Shown: positions 15,776 to 24,737, counted from the stretch's first letter. The stretch: 64,000 nt of DNA from Geodermatophilus aquaeductus (GCF_900182545.1 NZ_FXTJ01000017.1:1-64000), one strand, 5' to 3'. Notes: generated by a model not told the origin, from the sequence alone. Numbers and translations are program-made.

Positions 15776-18700
15776 TCAGTTGGGCAGGCCGTCCGCTTCG
15801 GGTTGGAGGGCCGACGTGAGTCCGGTGAGGTCCAGCATGCGGCGGGCCGGTCCGGTCGCGGGGAGCAGGATGTCGAGGTCGCCGTGGCTCCTGGCGCATT
15901 CGGCGATCTCGAGCAGCAGCCCGGCGCCGACGCTGGTGAGGTAGCCGAGCCGGGTGAGGTCGACGGTGATCGGCCGGGGGTCGGCCAGCTCGGCCAAGAC
16001 GAGCTCGCGGATCGCGGTGGTTCCGGCGAGGTCCAGGGCCCCGATCAGCGCCAGGCAACGGCGGCCCTGTGCGTCGGTCACGTCCAGGGTGGCCGGCTGC
16101 CCGTCGGCACGCTGGGCCACGGAGACCGCATCCACGGCGGCCCGGCGGCGCGGTGCCGCCGGTGGCGGAGCCGCGGGGGTGAACACGAACCGCAGGGCGG
16201 TGCCGGAGGGCCCGGGTGAGAGATCGACGTCGCGGGCGAGGGCGGAGATGATCTGCAGTCCGCGGCCGCGGAAGCCGGGGTCGGCCGGCGGCGGGCGCCA
16301 GGAGCCGGTGTCGGTGACCGAGACGACGACGTCGCCGGCGCCATCCAGGCGCAGCTCGACGATGACCCGGCCGGGGCCGTCCGCGTCTCGGTAGGCATGC
16401 TCGACGGCATTACCGGTCGCCTCGCCGAGCGCCAGCAGGAGGTCCTCGACCGCGTCGGGATGCAGTCCCGCCCCAGACGCCCACCCCCGCGCGGCCCGGC
16501 GGACGGCCGCCAGCCGCGCGGGCTCGGCGGGCAGGTCCAGCCGCAGCGGGGCGGGCAGCAGCCGCACGGCGACCAGCGCGACGTCATCGGTGGCCCCGTC
16601 CACGTCGACGAGGTCGTCCAGAACGCCGTCGAGGAGTGCCGGCAACGGAGCCGAGCGGCGAGCGGTGACCGAGGCGGTCAACCGCTCGAGGCCGTCGTCG
16701 AGGGTGGCGCCGCGGCGCTCGACCAGCCCGTCCGTGTAGAGCACGAGCGTCGCACCCGGAGACAGCTTGGTGGTCGCTTCTGGACGGGATCCGGCGTGCA
16801 GGCCCAGAGCCGGGCCGAGACCGCCGTCGAGGTAGCCGTTGGGCCCCGTGCCATCGGTGCCCGTCAGGAGCGGCGGCGGATGCCCGGCGTGGCTGTAGGT
16901 CAGCCGGCCGGTATCCGGCTCCAGCCGCGAGCAGGAGACGGTGCTCAGCCGGGCTCCGGGCACGTGCGCGGCGAAGCGGTCCAGGACCTCCAGCGCCTGT
17001 GCGGGTGAGAAGTCGGCGAGCAGCAGGCCGGCCAGCGCGCTGCGCAGCTGGCCCATCACCGCGGCGGCGGGCGCACCGTCGCCGACGACGTCGCCGACGG
17101 CGACCGCCACGGCGCCGCCGGTGAGCGGCAGGACGTCGTACCAGTCGCCTCCGGCAGACGTGCCCTGCATCGCCGGCAGGTAGCGGGCGGTGACCGCCAG
17201 CCGGTCCACGGCCGGGATGTCACCGGGCAACAGGCTGCGCTGCAGGGTCTCGGCCATCTCCCGGCGGACGTCGGCCAGCGCGGCGCGTTCGAAGGCCACC
17301 GCGACCTGATCGGCGACGGTGAGCAGCAGCGCGCGCTCGTCGGCGTCGAAGGGCCGCGGGGTCCGGAAGGTCAGGGCCAGCGCGCCGACCGGCCGGTCAC
17401 CGACGAGCAGCGGCAGCGCGGCGACACCCTGCGTCTGCTCGGACAGGCTCTCCTCCACGGCGGGGTACCGCGCCACGACGGCCGCCCGATCGGGCAGCCA
17501 GACGGGGCGGCGCGTGAGCACGGCGTCGGGCAGGGGCACCGAGGACGTCAGCGGCATCGTGGTGTACCGGTCCCAGCGCCCGGGCGGGGCACCGACGACG
17601 TCGACGGTGTGCAGCAGCCCGTCCTCGCCCAGTCCGCACACGGCCACCACCGAGGCGCCGAGCACGTCGCGCAGGCCTGTGGTGAGGGCGGCGGCGGCCT
17701 CGGCCGCCGTGCCGGCTGCCGACAGCGCCACGGTGATCTCGTGCAGCTGCCGCCGCTGGGCGGCCAGCCGCTCGGCGGCCACCATCGTCGCCAGGCGCTG
17801 ACCGAGATCGGCGGCGAGTGCGATGTCGGCGTCGTCGTACCGGTCCGGCGCCTGAGCGGTGCAGGTCAGCAATCCGACCACGGCGCCGCCGATGGTCAGC
17901 GGCGCGGCCAGCCCGCTGACGCCGCCGATCTCGGTGAGCGCGGCGAACTGGGCCTCGTCGGTGGTGGCGGCCCGGAACAGCTGCTCGGTGACCTCGGGGA
18001 CGGCGAACGCGCGTCCGGCCCGCAGCTCCACGGCGAACTCGTCAGGCACCCGCATCGACCCCAGCGCCCGCACCCGGTCGGCCAGGCCTGCCGGGGCCAC
18101 GGCCACCGGCCGGTACCGCTCGTCGTCCCCGCGCAGCCACACCGCGGCCCAGTCACACAGGTCAGGTACGAGCAGCCCGGTGACCGATGTGAGTCGTTCC
18201 TCCACGCTGCCGGGACCGGTGAGCACCCGGCCGGCCGCGGCCAGCAGCGCCGCGGCCAGCTCACGCCGCTTCGAGTCGCTGACGTCGACGAGGACCGAGT
18301 GCATGGCGCTGGCCGTCCCGGTCTCGTCGCGAGCCACGTGGGCCAGGTGCTGCAGCCACACCCAGCGGCCGTCGGCCGCCCGGACCCGGTAGGTGAGGGA
18401 CACGTCGTCGCCGTCGACGATCGTGGCGCGCACGGTGGACAGCACCTCATCGGCGTCGTCCGGGTGGAGGATCCGCTGCCACAAGCCGGGATCGTCCAGC
18501 CACTGCCGGACCGGATAGCCCAGCACCTCCTCGGCACGGGCATTGACGAAGCGGAAGCGCCAGGTCGACGGGTCGCGCTCCCACACGATCGCGTTCAGCC
18601 CGGCGACCATCGCCTGCATCCGGGCCGCGCTCGCCTCGGCCGCCCGGCGGGCCGCCTGCGCGGCATCGGCGTCCCGGCTCGCCCGTTCCGCTTCCTCACG

Positions 18701-18796
18701 GACGCCGACGAGTTCGGCCCGGGCATCGGAGCCGACCGGCTCCCGTGGAGCGACTGGGCCGGTCCTGCGCGCTCGGGGATCGTGCTGTGGTGCCAC
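15776..18796 (-). CDS. PAS-GAF-GAF-SpoIIE phosphatase-HATPase-STAS multidomain regulator
   Basis: This protein carries a whole partner-switch in one chain. Numbering from GTG 18796 (1006 residues), a coiled-coil-like helix is at 25-60, PAS about 60-175, GAF about 180-342 and 348-505, PP2C/SpoIIE 515-745, HATPase 750-872 and STAS 902-998. PP2C motifs are GGDWYD (549-554), GDVVGDG (568-574), YTDG (687-690) and TDD (736-738). HATPase motifs are EATGNAVEHAY (792-802), DTGSW and GRGLQII (844-850). In STAS the canonical DSSG reads TSVG (954-957). An in-frame GTG at 18886 would add 30 residues of low-complexity sequence. I prefer 18796 because AAGGGG precedes it and conservation with 1458-1597 ends there. 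Its broken paralogue is at 3543-6329. Confidence 0.9.
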   Translation of the reverse strand: MAPQHDPRARRTGPVAPREPVGSDARAELVGVREEAERASRDADAAQAARRAAEASAARMQAMVAGLNAIVWERDPSTWRFRFVNARAEEVLGYPVRQWLDDPGLWQRILHPDDADEVLSTVRATIVDGDDVSLTYRVRAADGRWVWLQHLAHVARDETGTASAMHSVLVDVSDSKRRELAAALLAAAGRVLTGPGSVEERLTSVTGLLVPDLCDWAAVWLRGDDERYRPVAVAPAGLADRVRALGSMRVPDEFAVELRAGRAFAVPEVTEQLFRAATTDEAQFAALTEIGGVSGLAAPLTIGGAVVGLLTCTAQAPDRYDDADIALAADLGQRLATMVAAERLAAQRRQLHEITVALSAAGTAAEAAAALTTGLRDVLGASVVAVCGLGEDGLLHTVDVVGAPPGRWDRYTTMPLTSSVPLPDAVLTRRPVWLPDRAAVVARYPAVEESLSEQTQGVAALPLLVGDRPVGALALTFRTPRPFDADERALLLTVADQVAVAFERAALADVRREMAETLQRSLLPGDIPAVDRLAVTARYLPAMQGTSAGGDWYDVLPLTGGAVAVAVGDVVGDGAPAAAVMGQLRSALAGLLLADFSPAQALEVLDRFAAHVPGARLSTVSCSRLEPDTGRLTYSHAGHPPPLLTGTDGTGPNGYLDGGLGPALGLHAGSRPEATTKLSPGATLVLYTDGLVERRGATLDDGLERLTASVTARRSAPLPALLDGVLDDLVDVDGATDDVALVAVRLLPAPLRLDLPAEPARLAAVRRAARGWASGAGLHPDAVEDLLLALGEATGNAVEHAYRDADGPGRVIVELRLDGAGDVVVSVTDTGSWRPPPADPGFRGRGLQIISALARDVDLSPGPSGTALRFVFTPAAPPPAAPRRRAAVDAVSVAQRADGQPATLDVTDAQGRRCLALIGALDLAGTTAIRELVLAELADPRPITVDLTRLGYLTSVGAGLLLEIAECARSHGDLDILLPATGPARRMLDLTGLTSALQPEADGLPN

Positions 18797-18929
18797 CGCT
18801 GGACCCCTTGCCTGACGACCCCGCGGAGCGGGCCGGGCGACCGCCCGACGCCCGCCGCGGAGAGCTTCCGTGAACCTGGTAGGCACGCGACCAGCGCGCC
18901 TAGACTGCGCTGGCGGTCAGCAGTGGTCG
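18794..18929. promoter_or_regulatory. Copy B of the conserved regulatory element
   Basis: This is the partner of 1458-1597, with the identical 19-mer at 18801-18819, TAGACT at 18901-18906 and GCGGTCAGCAG at 18913-18923. It lies between two divergent phosphatase genes. On the minus strand it leads into the GTG at 18796 through AAGGGG. On the plus strand TAGACT could be the -10 of the MASE1-like gene at 19214. It may be a bidirectional control region. Confidence 0.5.
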
Positions 18930-19213
18930 CCCTGGGCGGGCACCGTGCACTCCCCGACCTGCCGGTCGGCCGTGCGACGGTGGTGGTCTTCGTGGGTGGC
19001 GCCGCGGACATACCCGGGCCCAGCGGTCGAAAACGCGGGCCGCTGGGCCGCCCGGCCAGGACGTGGCCGCCCCGCTCCGGAGCTGGAGCGGCGGAAGCCG
19101 GTCGTCCATCGCGGCGCGTCGCACGGCGTTGCGGCCGCCGGCGACGGGCGGGGCGGCCTCGAACGGATCTCGTCGAACAGGTGCGCGGGAGCCACATCAG
19201 GGCGGAGGCCGGG

Positions 19214-21349
19214 ATGACGCGCCTGTCCGTGCCCGGGCGGCTGTTGCTCCTGGTCGCCGCCGGATACGCCGCCGGTTCCATCACCTCCTTCGTGCTCTTC
19301 GAGTCCTCGAGCACGGGCGCCGTCCTCTTCCTGCCCGCCGGCGTGACCCTCTCGGCCCTCGTGCTCACCGAGCGTCGGCGGTGGCCGTGGATCCTGGCGA
19401 CAGCCGCACTGGTCGAGGTGGCCATCGACCGGACACAGGGAATCGGCCCGATCGCAGCCTGGGGGTTCGCCCTCGCCAACACCGCCGAGCCCCTCGTCGG
19501 GGCCACTCTCCTGCGCCGCTTCGCGCCCGATCTCGATCTCGGACGCCGCCGCGACCTCGGGATCTTCCTGCTCTGCGGAGTGCTGGCCGGCCCGTTCGTG
19601 GGCGGGCTGATCGGCTCGCTGACCATCCACTGGTCGCAGGGGCCGCCCGTGCTCGACGGCCTCCTCCCGTTCTGGGCCGGAGACGGGCTCGGCGTGCTGA
19701 CCGTGGCCGGGGCCGTGCTGACCTGGCGGCTGGACCGGGGCCACCCCGACACCCCGAGCCAGGTCCGACGGACGGTGCTCCTGCTGGCGACCGTCGGGGT
19801 GACGGTGGCCGTGTTCTGGCCGGTCGTCGTCCCGCTGGCGTACCTGACCATTCCCTGGTTGTTCTGGCTGGCCGTCCGGTACGGGGTCGCGGTCGTCACC
19901 GAGGCCGGTCTGGTGGTCGCGGTGACCGCGAACGTCATGACCGTCGTCGGGCGCGGCCCGTGGGCCCCGCTCCACGACTCGCCACGGATGGAGGCCGCCC
20001 TCCTGCAACTGTTCATCGCCGTGGCGGTCCTGGGGGCCTGGCTGCTGGCCGTGGAGATCGCCGAGCGCGAGCGCGCCCGGGCGATGTCCCGGCAGGAGGC
20101 CGCGACCCGGCGCCGGGTGGAGGCACTCCAGCAGGTGACCGCCGGGCTGGCGACCGCGGCGACCACCGAGGCGATCGCCGAGGTGCTCGTCCGTTCCGGC
20201 ATCGGCCTGCTCGCGGACTCCGGTGCCGTGGGGGTGATCGTCGGGGACAGCGCCCGGTTGCGGGTCTGGACGACGTCCGGGCCTGCCCTGACCGACCTGT
20301 CGCTGGACGACCGGTCGCCCCTGGCAACCGCCGCCCGGCGCCATGCCCCCGTCCGGGCATGGTCGCCCGCCGCTCTGGCAGTTCCGGCCCGGGCAGCGGG
20401 CACGACGTTCGGGGCACTGGAGTTCCGCTTCGCCGACGACGGCGCCATCGACAGCGACGTCATCACGATGTCCCGCACCCTGGCCGAGCTGATGGCCCCG
20501 GCGTTGCACCGAGCGAGGCTGTACGAGGAGGAACGAGAGGCCGCCCACCAGTTGCAGCGCTCCTTCCTCCCCGTCGTGCCGGATGAGTTGCCCGGGGCGC
20601 AGTTCGCCGGCTGCTACCGCCCGGCCGACCAGCACCACGACATCGGCGGCGACTGGTATGGCGCCTTCCCGCTGCCCGGCGACCGGGTGGGGTTCGCCGT
20701 GGGCGACGTGGTCGGCCACGACCTGCGCGCCGCGGCCGCGATGGGGCGGCTGCACTCGGCGCTGAGCGTCCTGGCCGCCACGCCGCACGACGGCCCGGCC
20801 GCCGTCCTCGACGCGCTCGACCGGGCGTCGTCGACCATCCCGGGCGCAGGGCTCACCACCATCGGCTACGCCGAGTACGACCCGGCCACCGGTCGGCTGT
20901 GCTACGCCAGCGCGGGCCACCCACCCCCGTTGCTGGTGACCGACCACCGGCCACGATGGCTCGACGACGGCCGCTCCCGTCCGCTCGGCGCCGCGTCGGG
21001 GCCGCGCTCGGAGGCCCTCGCCGTCGTCCCGCCCGGGTCGATGCTGCTCTGGTACTCCGACGGGCTCGTCGAACGCCGCGATGCCGACCTCGACGACGGT
21101 CTCCTGCGCCTGTCCTCGGTCGCCTCCCGGCTCGATGGCGAGGACCCACAGACCTGGTGCGACGCCGTGATGCACGAACTGACCGGCGGTCAGCGGCTGC
21201 ACGACGACGTCGTGCTCATCTGCCTCCGGCTGCGAGCTCCGGCCTCCGACAGGACCGTTCCGCCGACCGTCGTGTCCCCGGACGGCGACGGAGCACGATC
21301 CGCACGACTCCGGCTGCCCGATCTGGCCCCGCGCAGCAGCCGGCGCTGA
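19214..21349 (+). CDS. Membrane-bound MASE1-like-GAF-SpoIIE (PP2C) phosphatase
   Basis: The 711-residue protein starts with a MASE1-like sensor of about eight membrane helices (residues 8-280; e.g. GAVLFLPAGVTLSALVL and LPFWAGDGLGVLTVAG). A short coiled coil, a GAF domain (about 300-435) and a PP2C/SpoIIE domain (445-665) follow. Metal motifs are GGDWYG (478-483), GDVVGHD (497-503), YSDG and HDDV. The first motif ends in Gly where the family usually has Asp. It probably links a membrane signal to dephosphorylation of a STAS protein. GGCGGAGG lies 5 bases before ATG 19214. The STAS gene at 21737 follows on the same strand. Confidence 0.88.
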   Translation: MTRLSVPGRLLLLVAAGYAAGSITSFVLFESSSTGAVLFLPAGVTLSALVLTERRRWPWILATAALVEVAIDRTQGIGPIAAWGFALANTAEPLVGATLLRRFAPDLDLGRRRDLGIFLLCGVLAGPFVGGLIGSLTIHWSQGPPVLDGLLPFWAGDGLGVLTVAGAVLTWRLDRGHPDTPSQVRRTVLLLATVGVTVAVFWPVVVPLAYLTIPWLFWLAVRYGVAVVTEAGLVVAVTANVMTVVGRGPWAPLHDSPRMEAALLQLFIAVAVLGAWLLAVEIAERERARAMSRQEAATRRRVEALQQVTAGLATAATTEAIAEVLVRSGIGLLADSGAVGVIVGDSARLRVWTTSGPALTDLSLDDRSPLATAARRHAPVRAWSPAALAVPARAAGTTFGALEFRFADDGAIDSDVITMSRTLAELMAPALHRARLYEEEREAAHQLQRSFLPVVPDELPGAQFAGCYRPADQHHDIGGDWYGAFPLPGDRVGFAVGDVVGHDLRAAAAMGRLHSALSVLAATPHDGPAAVLDALDRASSTIPGAGLTTIGYAEYDPATGRLCYASAGHPPPLLVTDHRPRWLDDGRSRPLGAASGPRSEALAVVPPGSMLLWYSDGLVERRDADLDDGLLRLSSVASRLDGEDPQTWCDAVMHELTGGQRLHDDVVLICLRLRAPASDRTVPPTVVSPDGDGARSARLRLPDLAPRSSRR

Positions 21350-21736
21350 ATGCCCTCCGGTAGGTCACGCGGGTGGTGGCGACGGGCAGCCGGCGACGCG
21401 GGCGTCCTGCATGGGAGCTTCGCAGCACCGAGCCGCGGAGCCGCTTCGCCGGCTGGTGCAGCCGGTGGCCGCTACGCCGGACGGCGCCGTCGCGGCGATC
21501 GGCGCCTGGTGGTTGCGGCCGACGTCCCTGGTCGCGGGGCCGCGGGCCGAGCGCCGTCGCGACTGACGCACCGGGCCCTCGGCCACGCCGCCGGGGCACA
21601 GATCACGTCACGGCGCGGGAAGGGTGACCGTGATGGTCGGCCGCGTACGGTCACCGGCGCGGAGTCCGGGCTCGAAGCCTGCGGACCCGGGGCTCCTTCT
21701 CCCGCCGACCGCCGCCGGTGGGGCCTGGAGGCTGGC
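21350..21736. other. Spacer between phosphatase and STAS genes
   Basis: A 51-codon plus-strand frame (21411-21566) ends LVAGPRAERRRD. It has no family match and no clear ribosome site. Otherwise nothing is recognised. Confidence 0.35.
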
Positions 21737-22069
21737 ATGGCCCCGCATGCGAGGCGTCTTCGTCCCTTTCCCGGGTCGATCACGATCGAGCACGAGGCGG
21801 GCGGGCGGCGGGTGCTCTGCCTGTCCGGTGACGTGGACTCCACGGCGGTGGCCGAGTACGAGAGCCGGCAGCGTGGCCTACCGGTGGTGGCCGACGTGAT
21901 CGACGCCGGCACCGTGTCCTTCCTCGCATCCGCCGGGCTCGCCGTGATGGTGCGGTCCGCCGGGCCCGTCGGCGCCGTCGACGGGCTCGCGGGCCTCCGT
22001 GAGCACCGCGCCGGTGAGATGCGCAGACGGACCACTCGGATCGGGCAGCGGCGACCTGCGGACGAGTAG
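21737..22069 (+). CDS. STAS-domain protein, degenerate C-terminal half
   Basis: From ATG 21737 (GGAG 6 bases upstream) 110 residues are encoded. The first 70 are a STAS domain (GSITIEHEAGGRRVLCLSG, then VVADVIDAGTVSFLASAGLAVMV). After this the usual helix and final strand (R..P.V.RLL.LTG) are replaced by an Arg-rich stretch, which suggests a frameshift or a truncation. At the SpoIIAA phosphoserine position there is Ala (F-L-A-S-A-G-L), so phosphorylation there would not be possible. It sits downstream of the membrane phosphatase and looks like its former substrate or a decoy. The N-terminal half is closely similar to the small STAS protein at 6484. Confidence 0.6.
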   Translation: MAPHARRLRPFPGSITIEHEAGGRRVLCLSGDVDSTAVAEYESRQRGLPVVADVIDAGTVSFLASAGLAVMVRSAGPVGAVDGLAGLREHRAGEMRRRTTRIGQRRPADE

Positions 22070-22559
22070 CGGCCTGAGGGGAGACGGCGGAGCGATCAGG
22101 CGGCCGGGTGGGCACTCTCCGCGCAGGCCACCTTCCCGTTCCCCAGTTTTCCTCCGGTGGCGCGCCAGTTGTCCTCCAACCAGCGGAGCGAGCCGTTCCG
22201 CGGAGGGATGGGCCACCGCTCCAACGCCTCCGACGCCGTCACCCATCGCGGCCCATTCGGGAGTTGCTCGCCGAAAAGCTCCCAGGCGTCCGCTCCCGGG
22301 TGTATCAGTCCCAGGAGCGGACTGATGCGGCAGACGCGAGGTAACGACGTGGTCGCCACTCCCCCACACGCACGGCATGACGTGGTCGACGTGAGCGCTC
22401 CGGCCGCGGCCGTCAGCGGGCGTTTCGCTGCACCGCTGCCCTGGCCACCGGTAGCCATCAACCGGTCGAACGCGACAGCCGGACACGGCCATGGCCCACC
22501 ACCCAGTCAGCAGCGGTGTCCGACAACCAGGACGCCCATCTCCTGCCCATCCCCGCGCC
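22070..22559. other. Unassigned stretch before the RelE remnant
   Basis: A minus-strand frame (22096-22461) has a plausible protein-like end (WELFGEQLPNGPRWVTASEA, then LERWPIPPRNGSLRWLEDNW), but I do not recognise it, and its N-terminal part looks non-coding. No antitoxin gene is visible upstream of the RelE remnant. Confidence 0.3.
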
Positions 22560-22803
22560 GCTCGCCGCCGGCTCACCGATCACCTGCCCGAGAGCGTCGC
22601 CACGGCCGCCTACGAGTTCACTGTCGGCCCGCTGCTGGACAACCCCCACCGCGTCGGAAACCCGGCTGCGCCCACCGTTACATGACTGGCACAGCGCCCG
22701 CCGCGGCACCTGCCGGGTCGTCCACCGCACTGACGACGACACCCACACCGTCACCGTCCTCGACCTCGCCCACCGCCGCGACGCCTACCGAACCGGCCGC
22801 TGA
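22560..22803 (+). pseudogene. RelE/ParE-family toxin, frameshifted
   Basis: Two adjacent frames together read like the mRNA-interferase RelE family: LTDHLPESVATAAYEFTVGP with LLDNPHRVG in one frame, then RLRPPLHDWHSARRGTCRVV with DDDTHTVTVLDLAHRRDAYR in the next. The shift lies at about 22661-22668 and is explained by one extra G in the GG at 22664-22665. The N-terminal strand is not identifiable and no antitoxin partner is seen, so the toxin is probably inactive. If the extra G is a sequencing error, most of the toxin would still be present. Confidence 0.65.
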
Positions 22804-23001
22804 CCACGCTGCCCGTCTGGCTCATCGACCAGCTCACCTGCGACCGCGGCCGCCGCTCGGGGAACTCCGACCTGCCCGGCAGCGGTAGCCACGACCACAG
22901 CGTGCAGGGCTTGGTCGTGCCGGCCGAGCAGACGTTCACGTTCCGCGCCGCGCCGCGCCGGCCAGGACCGGTGTAAGCGTTCCCCGGGGCCTTCCTCGCC
23001 A

Positions 23002-23461
23002 ACTGTCCAGCGTCTCGCTGGGCCTGACCGCCGGGCCATCGACGTCGCGCTCGCCGTCGTGGAGAACAAGGTGTACCTGCCCCGCGGGGACCGGATGCGG
23101 GAGTTGCCGCGGGCGCGCCTCCGCGGTCGCCCGCGCGGGGACCGGGCCCGGTGCGGCGCGGGCGAACGTGTACGACGCCCCGGACCGCATGTGGGACGAG
23201 CTGGAGAGCGACGGCGCCATGACCGCGCCGCACCGGGTGATCCTTGCCCTCTCCCGGGTGAACGCCTGCCGGAGAGCCCGCGACGTCGCCCAGGCGATGG
23301 TGGACACGATCGGCACCCAGGCGGTCGACACCTCCTCACCGCTGGACCGGCTGCTGCGGGACGCGGTTGCGATGCAGCAGCACCTGGTGGCCCCGGACCG
23401 GATGCTGGAGCTGGTGGGAGGCCTGGTCCTGGGCGAGGAGCCACCCGTCCCGTTCCTCTGA
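23002..23461 (+). pseudogene. C-terminal remnant of an acyl-CoA dehydrogenase-family protein
   Basis: The last 97 residues (from GTG 23168) form the C-terminal helices of an acyl-CoA dehydrogenase-type flavoprotein: LSRVNACRRARDVAQAMVDT, then SSPLDRLLRDAVAMQQHLV and RMLELVGGLVLGEEPPVPFL. Upstream, another frame gives DRRAIDVALAVVENKVYLPR from the same family, joined by a frame break around 23095-23110. The N-terminal and FAD-binding parts are missing. Exact subfamily (acyl-CoA dehydrogenase or related hydroxylase) cannot be told. Confidence 0.6.
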
Positions 23462-23513
23462 CACGGTCCGGTCACGAGGCGGCCGACCGCGCGTGGCGGG
23501 ACGCCTGATGCGG

Positions 23514-24428
23514 TCATCCGGGGGGTCGTCCGCGGGTGACGAAGCCGACGATCGCGTCGGTGACGAAGGCGGGGTCGTCCTCGTGCATCAGGTGGGACGC
23601 GCCGGGCACTGCCAGCTGCTCGGCGTCGGGCAGCAGGTCGGCGAGCCAGTCGCTGAGCGCGCCCTCGATGGTGGGGCTGTGCTCGCCGGTCAGCAGCAGC
23701 GCCGGGGCACGCACGGCGCGGATGTCCGGCTCGGTCAGCGGCGGGAACCCGGCGCGGAACTCGGCTCGCAGCGTGTCCGCGCTCTCTCGCATCTGCTGCC
23801 GGCGCTCGGGGGTCAGCCGGGCCAGGGCCTGACGGCCCAGCACGCCGCGGGCGAAGAGCTGCAGCGCCCGCTCGTCATCGCCGCGTCGGTAGGCCCAGGC
23901 CATCGGGGCGGAGGTGCGCAGCCCGAACCCGAGCACCGCCAGCGTCGCGCGCGGCCGGCGGCGCAGGCTGCGCATCAGGACGGCCGGCTGCGGGCGGGGT
24001 CCGGAGCCGAGCACCAGCGGCAGCAGCGGCGGCTCCTCGAGCACCAGGCTGCGGACCACCTCGGGGTGCTCGATCGCGGTGAGCAGGCAGATGAACGCTC
24101 CCCACGAGCTGCCGACCAGGTGCGCCGGCGCGGCTCCCAGGGTGTGCAGGAGCGTGACGAGGTCCGCGACGTGTACCGGCATCGGATCCACCGCACCGGG
24201 GGCGATGGGCTCGTTGGGCCGGGCGTAGCGGCGGCTGTAGGCGATCACGCGGCACCGCGCACCGAGCGGTTCCAGCTGGGCGGCCCAGGTGCGCAGGTCA
24301 CCGAGACCGCCGTGCACGAGAACCACCGGCTCCCCGCGGCCGACCTCACGGTAGGCCAGCGACACGCCGTTGAGTGCCACGTGCTGCAGCGCCTCGAACC
24401 CGCCTCCCGCCGCCTCGGTGACCGTCAT
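23514..24428 (-). CDS. Alpha/beta hydrolase
   Basis: This 304-residue enzyme has VVLVHGGLGDLRTW at the oxyanion strand, YSRRYARPN, nucleophile motif GSSWGA, acid LLTGEHSP and His in GASHLMHEDDP. The pattern fits haloperoxidase/esterase-like hydrolases with an alpha-helical lid (residues about 135-210). An upstream in-frame start at 24458 is possible. I chose ATG 24428 because GAGGGA lies before it and the extra ten residues look like leader sequence. The gene appears intact among fragments on either side. Confidence 0.85.
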   Translation of the reverse strand: MTVTEAAGGGFEALQHVALNGVSLAYREVGRGEPVVLVHGGLGDLRTWAAQLEPLGARCRVIAYSRRYARPNEPIAPGAVDPMPVHVADLVTLLHTLGAAPAHLVGSSWGAFICLLTAIEHPEVVRSLVLEEPPLLPLVLGSGPRPQPAVLMRSLRRRPRATLAVLGFGLRTSAPMAWAYRRGDDERALQLFARGVLGRQALARLTPERRQQMRESADTLRAEFRAGFPPLTEPDIRAVRAPALLLTGEHSPTIEGALSDWLADLLPDAEQLAVPGASHLMHEDDPAFVTDAIVGFVTRGRPPG

Positions 24429-24527
24429 GCCGCGTCCCTCGGCCTCTGCGCGGCACATCCTCCCCGCGGACCGACCGTCGGCCCGATGGCGACCGGCCGG
24501 GAGGCGACGCCGCGCCGGTCGCAGTGG

Positions 24528-24737
24528 CTAGCGCTGCTGCTCGGCGTCGATGGTCCACATCCGGACCAGCTCTCGATACGCCTCATCGGTCAGCCTCCGC
24601 ACGTCGTCCTCGCAGCGCTGCAACTCCCGACGGAGTTCCGCGACGTGGGCGTGTGCGCGATCGAGCCGATCCCGGGTCGCAGCCAGCCGGGCCGCCTGGA
24701 TCGACAGGTCGGGGGGTGTAGGGGTCGTGGTGGTCAC
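24528..24737 (-). CDS. Small coiled-coil protein
   Basis: GTG 24737 with CGGGAGG 5 bases upstream starts a 69-residue, almost wholly helical protein. Residues about 12-62 (AARLAATRDRLDRAHAHVAE, then LRRELQRCEDDVRRLTDEA) have the heptad pattern of a coiled coil. No family is recognised. The strong ribosome site and charged amphipathic helix support a real gene. Confidence 0.6.
   Translation of the reverse strand: MTTTTPTPPDLSIQAARLAATRDRLDRAHAHVAELRRELQRCEDDVRRLTDEAYRELVRMWTIDAEQQR

Noticed and set aside
17609..19213. Very long plus-strand open frame running into the membrane phosphatase
   Set aside because: It is antisense to the multidomain regulator and has no family similarity; the true start is ATG 19214 with a good ribosome site.
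18917..21202. Long minus-strand open frame opposite the membrane phosphatase
   Set aside because: Its composition (Gly/Arg/His-rich, no motifs) is that of an antisense shadow in GC-rich DNA.
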